This document shows positions 16,921 through 26,094 of a stretch of 64,000 nt of DNA, piece after piece. The notes below the pieces were generated by a model. That model saw only the letters and a list, made by a program, of their open reading frames with translations, was not told the DNA's origin and did not search any database. The position numbers and the translations under genes are program-made. Source of the DNA: Planctomycetota bacterium (lineage in GTDB: Bacteria > Planctomycetota > SZUA-567); assembly GCA_031254915.1 (NCBI GenBank), contig JAIRTL010000047.1, positions 1-64,000 of the forward strand, in the 5' to 3' direction. Within the stretch, counting starts at the first letter, position 1, and the number at the start of each line of letters is the position of its first letter.

Positions 16921-18408
16921 ATGCTTCATCTTGAGAACGTCTCCAAAACATACGGGCATGTCCGGGCGTTGGAAGACGTATCCCTCACGGTGAACCAGGG
17001 TGAGATAAGGGGAATCCTCGGCGGCAACGGGTCGGGGAAATCGACGTTGGTGAAGATAGCGGGGGGGACCGTGGTACCGGACACCGGATCCCTCCATATC
17101 GCCGGCAGGAAAGCGGCAATCAAGTCGCCCCGCGACGCGAAACGGAACGGCATCGTCATGACCTCGCAGGAATTGAGCGTCATGCCGAATCTCACTGTCT
17201 GCGAGAATCTCATGCTTTGCCGCTTTCCGGTCCGCGCCGGCGTATTCGCCGACCGGCGGAAGGCGCGGCAAACCTGCCGGGAGATGCTTCGCGACCTCGG
17301 GCTGGAGCATCGCTGCGACGCGGCGGTCGGTTCGCTCCCCAAAAACGAATTGTACATGCTGGAATTCGGCAAGGCGCTGGTGCAGGATTCCGACATCCTG
17401 ATGTTGGACGAGATCACCTCCGCGCTGTACAGTGAAAACGTCGATATCGTGCGGAAAAAACTGAAGGAGTACAAGGCGAAAGGCAAGACCGTCCTCTTCA
17501 TCTCGCACCGCATGGACGAGTTGTACAGCATCTGCGATTCGGTGACGGTGATGCGCAACGGGGAGGCGGCCGGCACTTTCGGCATCGACGAAAAAAACGA
17601 GAGCGAGCTTCTGTCGCTCATGGTCGGCGGGGATTACGAGTTGGGCGGCAGGATCGAATCGACCCTTTGCGAAAAAGGCGGGCGGCCGATCGTAAAGGCG
17701 GATCGCATTCCCATTCCGCGCTACGGCAAGAGCGTGTCGCTGGAGATCGCGCACGGCGAAATAATAGGCGTTGCCGGCCTGCAGGGCCACGGGCAGGCCG
17801 AGATCGTGCGCACGCTGCACGGCCTGCTGGGAGACGTCGACATGAACGTGGAGGGGATTCCGGTGACGATCCGGAATCCGAGGCAGGCGGTCGAGAAAGG
17901 GTTCGCTTTCATCAGCGGCGACCGCGAAGGGGAGGGCGTGTTCAAAGAGCACAGCATCGCGGACAACCTGGTGGCGGTGGAGGACCTGGTGAAGCGGAAA
18001 AGGCCGGGGGCCGTCGCCGACGTCCTCGCGGCCATAAAGGTCAAGTACGCGAACATCCACCAGAACTTGACCTCGCTGTCCGGCGGCAATCAGCAGAAGG
18101 TTATAGTCGGCCGCTGGACCAGCACCAATCCGCTGCTGATCCTTGCCGACGATCCCACCAAGGGGATCGACGTCCTGGCCCGCAGCGAGCTGCATGCGCT
18201 GTTCGCCGGGATGACCAAGCGCGGATCGTCCCTGGTCATGGTGTCGAGCGACGAGCAGGAGCTGGTTTCCCTCTGCGGGCATTCGGACAACTCCAGGGTC
18301 ATAGTTCTGTACGAGGGCGCGATCGTCTGCACCCTGCGCGGCGCCGACATTACCCGGGACAATATCGTCGCCGCGACCATACCACAGAAAAACGGGGCGC
18401 TATCATGA
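16921..18408 (+). CDS. Sugar ABC transporter ATPase with two nucleotide-binding domains (RbsA/MglA-type), atypical motifs
   Basis: 495 residues, two fused ABC domains. NBD1 has GGNGSGKSTLV (Walker A), LPKNELYMLEFGKAL in place of the usual LSVAERQMVEIAKAL-like signature, and DILMLDEITSAL as Walker B. NBD2 has the degenerate GLQGHGQAEIVRTL instead of Walker A, an intact LSGGNQQKVIVGRW signature and LLILADDPTKGIDV, where the catalytic Glu is replaced by Asp. A weak second site is common in this family, but the altered NBD1 signature is not. It couples ATP hydrolysis to uptake by the permeases that follow; its stop overlaps the first permease start by ATGA. Confidence 0.9.
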   Translation: MLHLENVSKTYGHVRALEDVSLTVNQGEIRGILGGNGSGKSTLVKIAGGTVVPDTGSLHIAGRKAAIKSPRDAKRNGIVMTSQELSVMPNLTVCENLMLCRFPVRAGVFADRRKARQTCREMLRDLGLEHRCDAAVGSLPKNELYMLEFGKALVQDSDILMLDEITSALYSENVDIVRKKLKEYKAKGKTVLFISHRMDELYSICDSVTVMRNGEAAGTFGIDEKNESELLSLMVGGDYELGGRIESTLCEKGGRPIVKADRIPIPRYGKSVSLEIAHGEIIGVAGLQGHGQAEIVRTLHGLLGDVDMNVEGIPVTIRNPRQAVEKGFAFISGDREGEGVFKEHSIADNLVAVEDLVKRKRPGAVADVLAAIKVKYANIHQNLTSLSGGNQQKVIVGRWTSTNPLLILADDPTKGIDVLARSELHALFAGMTKRGSSLVMVSSDEQELVSLCGHSDNSRVIVLYEGAIVCTLRGADITRDNIVAATIPQKNGALS

Positions 18409-19367
18409 ACCGCGCCAGACTGTTGCTGGGCAGTTTGAGGAAGATGTCGGCAATGCCCGCCATCCTCCTGTTCTTCGCGCTGCTCGTCGCCAATTCCTTC
18501 ATTATGGCGAACTCGCTGAGCCGGAGCTTTCTCGTCAGCTACCTGAACAACACGACGCCGGTGATGTGCATCGCCATCGGCACCTCGGTGGTGATCATCT
18601 GCGGCGAGATCGACATTTCGCTCGGGGCCATGCTGTCGGTCGGCAACGTCCTGCTCATCAAGCTCCTCGGCGCCGGCGTGCCCTACCAAGCCGCCGTCGT
18701 CTTGGTCCTCGCCGCCTCCATGGCGATGGGCCTGTTGAACGGTTTTCTCATCGCGGCGATGCGCGGGTCCTCGCTCCTCACGACGTTCGCCACCTCCACC
18801 ATATACAGCGGCCTGGCCCTGCTCATAATGCCCGTGCCAGGCGGGTCGGTCGCCCGGGAGATGTCCCGTTTTTACAACGGCAGCCTTCTCGGCCTGCCCG
18901 CCGCCGCCCTCTTCTTCATGATCCCCTATGCGATCTGGAAGATCTACAAGCGCACGACGCACGGGATGCGGCTGTACGCCGCCGGCTACGACCGGAACAA
19001 GGCGTACGTTTCGGGGGTTAACGTCACCGGCGAGAAGATCTTTGCCTTCGTTTTCGCCGGCTTCTGCGCCGGCATGGGTGCGCTGGCCATTACCTCCTCG
19101 CTCGGTGCGGGGGACGCGCTGATCGGCGCGGCCATGAGCATGATGGCGATATCGGCGGCGGTCATCGGCGGCGTCTCGCTTTCCGGGGGATACGGCGACG
19201 TCACCGGGAGCCTTTTCGGCAGCCTGTTCCTCGGGCTCATCACCGTCTCGGTGTTGTCCTCCAACGTCAGCCCCTTCGTGCAGCAGCTCGCCAGCGGCCT
19301 TATCCTGTTGTTCGGGATGCTGGGGGCGATGGCGTTCGGCATGAAGAGCGGGAAGAAAAGAAATTAG
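18405..19367 (+). CDS. Sugar ABC transporter permease (RbsC-type), transporter 1 subunit A
   Basis: 320 residues, about nine hydrophobic helices. Family marks are GTSVVIICGEIDISLGAMLS near residue 60-80 (GGIDLSVG-type motif) and GVSLSGGYGDVTGSLFGSLFLGL near the C-terminus. It starts inside the stop codon of the ATPase gene (ATGA). With the second permease at 19444 it should form the membrane channel as a heterodimer. Confidence 0.9.
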   Translation: MNRARLLLGSLRKMSAMPAILLFFALLVANSFIMANSLSRSFLVSYLNNTTPVMCIAIGTSVVIICGEIDISLGAMLSVGNVLLIKLLGAGVPYQAAVVLVLAASMAMGLLNGFLIAAMRGSSLLTTFATSTIYSGLALLIMPVPGGSVAREMSRFYNGSLLGLPAAALFFMIPYAIWKIYKRTTHGMRLYAAGYDRNKAYVSGVNVTGEKIFAFVFAGFCAGMGALAITSSLGAGDALIGAAMSMMAISAAVIGGVSLSGGYGDVTGSLFGSLFLGLITVSVLSSNVSPFVQQLASGLILLFGMLGAMAFGMKSGKKRN

Positions 19368-19443
19368 GACCCGCTCCGCCCGGGATGGCAACGGTTTTCC
19401 AGCCTTCGCGCTGGTTCTTGAAACGCCTTGGGAGGAATGCCAC

Positions 19444-20412
19444 ATGGAATGGCCGTTGAAAAGGACCGTCAACACCAAGAATATACGGGTCCTGCTTCCG
19501 TCGATCGTCGTGGTGGCGGTTTTGCTGATCTTCGGGGCGACCCTGTCGGGAAGGTTCATATCGGTCAGAAACCTGGGCAGCATACTGATGACCGCCAGCC
19601 TGCTCGTGTTTGCCACCACGGCGCAGAATATCGTTTTCCTGAGCGGGAACAACGGGATCGACCTGTCCATCGGCGCGGTGATGAGCATGACCGCGCTGGT
19701 GGGGCCGATGATGCCGATCGGGACGCCGGTCGAGTTCGCCTTCGCGACGCTGACGGTGATCGCCATGGGCGCGGTCTGCGGCCTGCTGAACGGGTTGGGC
19801 ATCCGTGTCCTGAGCATACCGCCGCTCATCATGACGCTGATCATGTCCAACGTCATCTACGGTTTTACCCTGTTCGTCACCAAGGGGCGGCCGGCGATGG
19901 AACTGAGCAAGATCCTCCTCGGCGTCAACAAGACGGTGTTTCCCATGATCAGGGTGCTGACCATATGCGGGGTCGTGGCGGTGGCGGCGGCGGAGATCAT
20001 CCTGCGAAAGACCCGCGCCGGGCGCAAACTGGCCATCGTCGGCGACAATCCGAACGCCGCCGGCCTGTGCGGGCTGCGCGTTTCCCTCATCTCGGTAGCC
20101 GCCTACGTTTGCTCCGGCGGGATCGCCGGCTTCGCCGGTTTCATGCTGGTGGGATACGCCGGCAGCGCCATCATGCGCATGGCCGACAGCTACACCCTGC
20201 TTTCGGTCGCGGCCGCGATAATCGGCGGGACCAGCGTGGCCGGCGGCAGGGGAAGCTTCGTCGGCGGCGCGCTGGGCTCCCTTGTGCTTATTTTGCTGAC
20301 CAGCATACTCCAGATGCTGAATATTCCCCAGGGCGCGCGTTTCGTCATCCAGGGCGTGTTGTTGGCCGTCATCCTCCTGACCAACACCCGTTCGGAAAAG
20401 CTGCGCCAGTGA
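19444..20412 (+). CDS. Sugar ABC transporter permease (RbsC-type), transporter 1 subunit B
   Basis: 322 residues with about nine to ten helices. The motif LSGNNGIDLSIGAVMSMTAL is the RbsC signature, and ATPase-facing text RAGRKLAIVGDNPNAAGLCG and IIGGTSVAGGRGSFVGGALGSL follow. A GGGAGG (19429-19434) precedes the ATG. The second, different permease copy makes this a heterodimeric system. Confidence 0.9.
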   Translation: MEWPLKRTVNTKNIRVLLPSIVVVAVLLIFGATLSGRFISVRNLGSILMTASLLVFATTAQNIVFLSGNNGIDLSIGAVMSMTALVGPMMPIGTPVEFAFATLTVIAMGAVCGLLNGLGIRVLSIPPLIMTLIMSNVIYGFTLFVTKGRPAMELSKILLGVNKTVFPMIRVLTICGVVAVAAAEIILRKTRAGRKLAIVGDNPNAAGLCGLRVSLISVAAYVCSGGIAGFAGFMLVGYAGSAIMRMADSYTLLSVAAAIIGGTSVAGGRGSFVGGALGSLVLILLTSILQMLNIPQGARFVIQGVLLAVILLTNTRSEKLRQ

Positions 20413-20482
20413 TCATCGTCGCGCCTGGTCGCCGGGTTCCGGAATGGACCCCGTTTGTTTTCTCATGCGGAACGGTTATTAC

Positions 20483-21472
20483 ATGGCAGCCACGATCAAG
20501 GATGTCGCCAAACTGGCGGGAGTCTCGACCGCGACCGTGTCCTACGTCGTCAATGGAACGCGGTTCGTGTCGGAAGACACCTGTCAAAAGGTCAAGCGGG
20601 CGATGGCGAAGCTCGAATACTATCCCAGCGCGGTCGCCCGGAGCCTACGCCTCCAGCGCACCCGCACCGTCGGCCTCATCATTCCCAGCCTCAGCAACCC
20701 CTCCTACACCGGCGCGGCCCACGGCGTGGAGGAGATCATGCAGCAAAACGGCTACAGCCTCATCATCGGCGAGTCCGGCGACAACCCCCAGCGCGAGCGG
20801 AACCTCATCCAGACCTTCAACTCGCTCCTCGTCGACGGCCTCATCATGGCCCCGTGCGACCACCGCCACAGCGAACTGAAGGACGTCCTCCGCGGCACCT
20901 ACCCGACCGTCTTTCTCGACCGCCGGCTCCAGGGGTTCCAAGGTGATTCGGTCACGCTCGACAACTTCACCTCGATCCGCGACGCCACCCGCCATTTGCT
21001 GGGCATGGGCAGGAAGCGCATCGCCCTCATTCTCGGTCCCGAATGGTATTCGACGACCCGCGACCGCATCGAGGGTTACCGGAAAGCCCACGAGGAGGCC
21101 GGCCTCACCCCCGACCCGACGCTTACCCGCTACGGCAACTTCGAGCTGGACGCCGGCCTGGCGCTGAGCGAAGAACTGTTCAGGGCCAGCAAGCCCGACG
21201 CCGTCATCGCCGCGAGTTCCGGCATGACGCTCGGCGCGTTCCTCAAGGCGAAGGAAATGGGCCTGAGCATTCCCGGCCGGATCGCCATCATCGGCTGCGA
21301 CGACCTCGCCTGGGCCAACGCCACCAAGCCGCCCCTCACCATGATCTTCCAGCCCACCTCGGCCATGGGCAAGAAATCCGCCGAACTCCTGCTCAAGCGG
21401 ATCGAAAACGCCACCGACGAGTTCGAGACGATCTTCCTGCCGACCAAAATGATTTTGAGGGGATCGACGTGA
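20483..21472 (+). CDS. LacI-family transcriptional regulator
   Basis: 329 residues. N-terminal helix-turn-helix ATIKDVAKLAGVSTATVSYVVNGTRFVS, the hinge helix around YYPSAVARSLRLQRT, then a periplasmic-binding-protein-like sensor domain (VGLIIPSLSNPSYTGAAHGVEE; IIGCDDLAWANATKPPLTMI). It should repress or activate the transporter genes around it depending on the imported ligand. Start: ATG 20483 gives the standard LacI N-terminus; in-frame ATGs at 20444 and 20465 would add residues with no family counterpart. It sits between the two transporters in the same direction. Confidence 0.92.
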   Translation: MAATIKDVAKLAGVSTATVSYVVNGTRFVSEDTCQKVKRAMAKLEYYPSAVARSLRLQRTRTVGLIIPSLSNPSYTGAAHGVEEIMQQNGYSLIIGESGDNPQRERNLIQTFNSLLVDGLIMAPCDHRHSELKDVLRGTYPTVFLDRRLQGFQGDSVTLDNFTSIRDATRHLLGMGRKRIALILGPEWYSTTRDRIEGYRKAHEEAGLTPDPTLTRYGNFELDAGLALSEELFRASKPDAVIAASSGMTLGAFLKAKEMGLSIPGRIAIIGCDDLAWANATKPPLTMIFQPTSAMGKKSAELLLKRIENATDEFETIFLPTKMILRGST

Positions 21473-21569
21473 AGCCGATCGGCGGCGCCACCGCCCGTTC
21501 CATCGGCGCGACGCGGGAAGAACAGACCGCAGTTGGCATTTTGGAAAAGCGATGAAGGGACACCGAGCC

Positions 21570-23069
21570 ATGACCGACGAACCTGTTCTCAGCATGGAAG
21601 GCATTGTCAAGGGATTCGGCGGGATCGTCGTCCTCGACCGCGTCGATTTCTCGGTCAGGCGGGGCGAGGTCCACGCCCTGATGGGCGAGAATGGCGCGGG
21701 CAAGAGCACCCTCATGAAGATTCTCGCCGGCATCTACCACAAGGACGATGGCAGGATTTTCGTTGAGGGAAGGGAAATCAACATCAAGTCACCCAACGAC
21801 CCCATCCGCGCCGGCATCGCCTTCGTCCACCAGCACCCAAACCTCGTGCCGATGTTCGACGTCGCCCACAACATTTTCCTCGGCCAGGAACCCCTTCGCG
21901 GCCGGAGGGTCGACCACAAGAAAATATACGCCGAGGCGGGAAAAATCCTCGCCGCCATCGGCACGGCGATTTCTCCCCACGCCCTCGCGCGCGACCTCAC
22001 TGTCGCCGAGAGGCAGGAACTGTCCATCGCCCGCGCCTTGTCGTTCGCGCCGCGCGTCATCGCCTTCGACGAACCGACCGCCCCCCTGTCCTTCAAGGAG
22101 GTGGAGCGCCTGTTCGAGGTCATCTCGCGCCTGACCAAGAACAACGTTACCGTCATCTACATTTCGCACCGCATGGACGAGATTTTCCGCATTTCCGAGC
22201 GGATCACCGTTCTCAGGAACGGCAAAAGCATCACCACCCTCACCACCAAGGAAACGACCCCGGACGAAGTCATCCACGCCATGCTTGGGAGCGACATCGC
22301 CTTCAACCCCAAGTCCGTCTACGACGAGACGGGCGAGACGGTCCTCAAGGTCGAGGGCATCGTCACCAAGAACCTTCCCCAGACCATAGACTTCTCCCTG
22401 CGGCGGGGCGAAGTGTTGGGGTTGTTCGGCCTGGTCGGGGCGGGACGGACCGAGGTCGTACGGGCGCTGTTTGGGGTGGACCGGATCAACGCGGGAGCGC
22501 TGGAGGTCAACGACAGGCGCTTCGGCGCCGTCTCGCCGTCCCTGATGATGCGGAACGGCGTCGCCCTCGTGCCCGAGGACCGGCACGCCCTCGGCCTGGT
22601 GATGGATATGACGATCAAGGAAAACATCAGCCTCGCCAACATGAATTCCTTCAAGCTCGGCCCCTTCATCAATCACGCCAGGGAACGCGCCGCCGTGCGC
22701 GGGCTTTCCCATCAACTGTCCATCAAGAGCCGCGGGATCAACACCCCCGTGTCCTCCCTCTCGGGCGGCAACCAGCAGAAGGTGGTGTTGGCCAAATGGC
22801 TGCACCGCCGGCCCTCCGTTCTCATTCTTGACGAGCCGACCGTCGGCGTCGACGTCGGCGCCAAGGGGGAGATTTACAACCTCGTCAACAGCCTCGCTAA
22901 AAGCGGCGTCAGCGTCATTTTCATTTCCTCCGAACCTGAGGAAATCTTCCGCGTCGCCGACCGCATCCTCGTCATGTACCGGCGGCGGATCGTCGGCGAG
23001 TTCCAGGCCGGCGCCACCGACATCAAGAAGCTCATGGCCATCGCCACCGGCGTCCAGGCCGCATCGTAA
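21570..23069 (+). CDS. Sugar ABC transporter ATPase (RbsA-type), transporter 2
   Basis: About 499 residues, two ABC domains. NBD1: MGENGAGKSTLMKILAG, LTVAERQELSIARAL, VIAFDEPTAPLS. NBD2: GLVGAGRTEVVRALFG, LSGGNQQKVVLAKWL, VLILDEPTVGVDVGAKGEIY. Unlike the ATPase of transporter 1 it has canonical motifs. AAGGGA at 21555-21560 favours ATG 21570 over ATG 21552. It lies 97 bases after the LacI gene and heads the second transporter set. Confidence 0.92.
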   Translation: MTDEPVLSMEGIVKGFGGIVVLDRVDFSVRRGEVHALMGENGAGKSTLMKILAGIYHKDDGRIFVEGREINIKSPNDPIRAGIAFVHQHPNLVPMFDVAHNIFLGQEPLRGRRVDHKKIYAEAGKILAAIGTAISPHALARDLTVAERQELSIARALSFAPRVIAFDEPTAPLSFKEVERLFEVISRLTKNNVTVIYISHRMDEIFRISERITVLRNGKSITTLTTKETTPDEVIHAMLGSDIAFNPKSVYDETGETVLKVEGIVTKNLPQTIDFSLRRGEVLGLFGLVGAGRTEVVRALFGVDRINAGALEVNDRRFGAVSPSLMMRNGVALVPEDRHALGLVMDMTIKENISLANMNSFKLGPFINHARERAAVRGLSHQLSIKSRGINTPVSSLSGGNQQKVVLAKWLHRRPSVLILDEPTVGVDVGAKGEIYNLVNSLAKSGVSVIFISSEPEEIFRVADRILVMYRRRIVGEFQAGATDIKKLMAIATGVQAAS

Positions 23070-23144
23070 CGCGCGTTTTCCGCCCTCCCCTTCGGCGGGA
23101 AGCGCTGCGCTTCAACCGACGGCGGCGTTATCAAGGAGGCAGAT

Positions 23145-24119
23145 ATGTTGAATGTCCTGATCACGGCGGCGAGGAATTTCGTCAAGAACTATTTCGTGGC
23201 GACGATCATGATCGCGACGCTCGCGGTGTTCTGCCTGACCTGTCCGAATTTTTTCTCCATCAACAATCTCCTGGACATCACCAAGCAGGGCGGGCTTCTC
23301 TCCCTCCTGGCGTTGGCGATGACCATGGTGCTGATCGTCGGCGGCATGGACATGTCGGTCGGCGCGATCTACGACATCTGCACGAATTTCTGCGCCGGCA
23401 TGGTCATCAGCGGCTACGGCGTTTTCCTCTCCGTCGCCGTGTCGGTCGCCGCCGGCCTCGGCTTCGGCATTTTCAACATGGTCATGATCGTTTTCATCCG
23501 CGTCCCGCCGTTCATCGCCACGGTCGGCACCATGTTCGTCGTCACCGGCCTTACCTTCGCCTACAACAAGGGCCAATCGATCCTGCTCAGCAACCAGCCC
23601 CTGTTCTTCTCGCTCGCGCAGGGCGCGACCCTCGGCATTCCCAACATCGCCATCATCGTCGCCGTCATCACCGTCGTGATCTATATTTGCCTGCGCCGCT
23701 TCCGCTACGGCCTCTACATGTACGCCACCGGCGGCAACTCCATGGCCGCCAAGGCGGCGGGCATCAACACCACCCTTTCGCAACTCATCGCCTACGGCAT
23801 GTCCGGCATGCTGAGCGGTCTCGGCGGCGCTCTCGCCGCGTCGTATATCTCCGGCTCCTTCGCCCTCGGCTCGCCCTTCGAATTCCTGATCACCGCCTTC
23901 GCCGCCGCCTTCCTCGGCAGCACCCTTATCCGCCAGGGCGAGCTGAACCCACTGGGAACGGTCATCGCCGCGTTGTTCATCACCTCCCTGAACAACGCCC
24001 TCACCCTGTACGGGGTCTCATTCCTCATTCTTCCCGGCATGCAGGGAACGGTGCTGATTCTCGCTCTGGTCCTCGGCAATTGGGGGAAGAAGCAAACCGG
24101 CCAAATGACCATTTTCTAG
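23145..24119 (+). CDS. Sugar ABC transporter permease (RbsC-type), transporter 2 subunit A
   Basis: 324 residues, about nine to ten helices. MTMVLIVGGMDMSVGAIYDI is the RbsC-type motif (GGxDxSVG), and ATGGNSMAAKAAGINTTL the ATPase-contact loop. A strong AAGGAGG (23132-23138) precedes the ATG. Confidence 0.92.
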   Translation: MLNVLITAARNFVKNYFVATIMIATLAVFCLTCPNFFSINNLLDITKQGGLLSLLALAMTMVLIVGGMDMSVGAIYDICTNFCAGMVISGYGVFLSVAVSVAAGLGFGIFNMVMIVFIRVPPFIATVGTMFVVTGLTFAYNKGQSILLSNQPLFFSLAQGATLGIPNIAIIVAVITVVIYICLRRFRYGLYMYATGGNSMAAKAAGINTTLSQLIAYGMSGMLSGLGGALAASYISGSFALGSPFEFLITAFAAAFLGSTLIRQGELNPLGTVIAALFITSLNNALTLYGVSFLILPGMQGTVLILALVLGNWGKKQTGQMTIF

Positions 24120-24161
24120 AAACACCGATCGTCGCGCTTGAATGCAAATAAGGAAGTCGCC

Positions 24162-25163
24162 ATGCAGCTTTCCAACGAACCCGCGAAATCCTCGTTCCCG
24201 TTTTTCGCCCCCGGCTGGCGGGACCGGTTCATCATCCGCTTCGGTACCATTGCCGGCGTCTGCGTCGTCGTGCTGGTCTTTTCGCAGCTGTCCCCGGCGT
24301 TCTTCACCTCCGCCAACGCCCGGAACATCCTGCTCCAGAGCATGCCGCTCCTCATGCTGTCCCTCGCCATGACGATCGTCCTCATCATGCGCGCCGTCGA
24401 CCTGTCCATCGCCTACAACGCCGACGTTTCGGCCCTGGCCGTGGTGTGGCTGCTCCTGAACGGTCACAGCACTCCCGCCGCGATCCTCGGCGGCCTCGCG
24501 GTCGGCGCCTTCATCGGCCTGGTGAACGGCTGCATGGTCGTCAAGGGCGTCTCCGCCCTCGTCGCGACCTTGGGCATGATGTTCATCATCCGAAGCGCCC
24601 AGCTCCTCACCACCGGCGGAGGCACGCCCCTGATGCTGTTCACGCTCCCGAAGTCGAAAACCCGGTCGTTCCTCTACCTCGGCCAGGGTTTCGTCGCCGG
24701 CATTCCCATGCAGGTGGTGATCGGCCTCTCGATCCTGCTCCTCGTCTACATCATCGTCTATCAGACCCGCTTCGGCCGCTACATGCACGCTATCGGCGGC
24801 AACGTCGACGTCGCCTTCCTCTCGGGCATCCAGACGAAAGCCTACCTGGCCCTCGGTTTCGTCCTTGGCGGCTTCCTCTCAGCCTGCGGCGGCATCATGA
24901 ACGCCACCCGCACCGGCATGGCCCAGCCCGAAGGCAGCTCCTACCTCCTCCTCGACTCCTTCGTCGCCTCCTACATCGGCAGCATCACCTTTTACAAGGG
25001 CAAGATGAACATCCTCGGCACGGTGGTCGGGGTGTTTTTCGTCAGTATCCTCTCGAACGGCGTCACCGTTCTCGGTCTCGGCGTCGTGTACAACTACATC
25101 CTCAAGGGTTGTCTGATTTTCGTCGCCGTCGCCCTGGCCAAGGCCGGAACTGCGCGGGAATAA
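24162..25163 (+). CDS. Sugar ABC transporter permease (RbsC-type), transporter 2 subunit B
   Basis: 333 residues. LAMTIVLIMRAVDLSIAYNA is a diverged version of the GGIDLSVG motif (RAVDLSIA). The contact loop AIGGNVDVAFLSGIQTKAYL and a C-terminal helix pair are present. AAGGAAG at 24149-24155 supports ATG 24162; a TTG at 24138 is in frame but weaker. It pairs with the permease at 23145. Confidence 0.9.
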   Translation: MQLSNEPAKSSFPFFAPGWRDRFIIRFGTIAGVCVVVLVFSQLSPAFFTSANARNILLQSMPLLMLSLAMTIVLIMRAVDLSIAYNADVSALAVVWLLLNGHSTPAAILGGLAVGAFIGLVNGCMVVKGVSALVATLGMMFIIRSAQLLTTGGGTPLMLFTLPKSKTRSFLYLGQGFVAGIPMQVVIGLSILLLVYIIVYQTRFGRYMHAIGGNVDVAFLSGIQTKAYLALGFVLGGFLSACGGIMNATRTGMAQPEGSSYLLLDSFVASYIGSITFYKGKMNILGTVVGVFFVSILSNGVTVLGLGVVYNYILKGCLIFVAVALAKAGTARE

Positions 25164-25225
25164 TCGCGGCGGCGAAAAAGACGCCGGTCATTCACCCGCA
25201 TTGCGGTAAAGAAAGGAACCTGATC

Positions 25226-26002
25226 ATGAAGATGCGTTTCCATCCGTTCACGTCCGGGACGCTCGTCGTCAACAAGGGTACCCTCGACAACACCAACTGG
25301 GGCGTCAAGTACGAACACCCGAACCCGATGTTCGCCATCCGCCACCCCAAAGGTGTCGTCGTTTTCGACACCGGCATGAACCACCGTGCCCTGGCCGACC
25401 CGGGGGGATGGTGGGGCAAGTCCTCCGCCGGGATCGAAGTGAGGCTGACCGAGGGCGACTGCCTTCCGGCGCAGCTCGAAAAAGTCGGGATCGGCGTGGA
25501 CGAGGTGAAATACGTCGTCATGTCGCACCTCCATATGGATCACTCGGGGGAGATGCTGTCTTTCCCCGACGCCACCTTCGTCGTCAGGCAATCGGAACTG
25601 TCCTACGCCTGGTGGCCGGCCAGGAACCAGCGCTATACCTATTGCTTCAACGATCTGGTCGGCACACGCGAGTTCGCGTTTCTCGGCATCGCCGACGGCG
25701 TCGACTTCGACCTGTTCGGGGACGGCTCCCTCGTTCTCGTCCACACTCCCGGCCACACTCCCGGGCACCAGTCGCTCGTCGTCGCGCTCCCCGATTACGA
25801 CAACCCGATCCTTCTCTGCCAGGACGCCTGCTACATGCGGACCAATTTCGAAAGGAATCCCTATAGCCTCAATCTGATGTGGAACGCCGAGAAATGGTTC
25901 CAGTCGATCGAACGAATCCGCTATTTGGCGGGAATCGGGCACGAAATCTGGTTCGGGCACGAAATGGAATCGTGGGACGGCTTGATCAAGAAATTTGCCT
26001 GA
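25226..26002 (+). CDS. Metallo-beta-lactamase-fold hydrolase, lactonase-like, second copy in the locus
   Basis: 258 residues. The zinc motif SHLHMDHSG, the His in HTPGHTPGHQS, the Asp in LCQDACYM and the last His in IWFGHEMES form the complete ligand set of the AHL-lactonase branch. It differs clearly in sequence from the hydrolase at 14942, so it is not a recent duplication. No signal peptide; GAAAGGAA precedes the ATG. It lies between the permease and binding-protein genes of transporter 2, which ties it functionally to the imported ligand. Confidence 0.85.
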   Translation: MKMRFHPFTSGTLVVNKGTLDNTNWGVKYEHPNPMFAIRHPKGVVVFDTGMNHRALADPGGWWGKSSAGIEVRLTEGDCLPAQLEKVGIGVDEVKYVVMSHLHMDHSGEMLSFPDATFVVRQSELSYAWWPARNQRYTYCFNDLVGTREFAFLGIADGVDFDLFGDGSLVLVHTPGHTPGHQSLVVALPDYDNPILLCQDACYMRTNFERNPYSLNLMWNAEKWFQSIERIRYLAGIGHEIWFGHEMESWDGLIKKFA

Positions 26003-26094
26003 GCCTTGTAATTTGCTGGTTTTTGCACGGGTCTCCAGGGTGGAGGCCACGAATTTGGAGTTCGTTGCGGCACTTGGATCTTCAGGAGAGAAAC

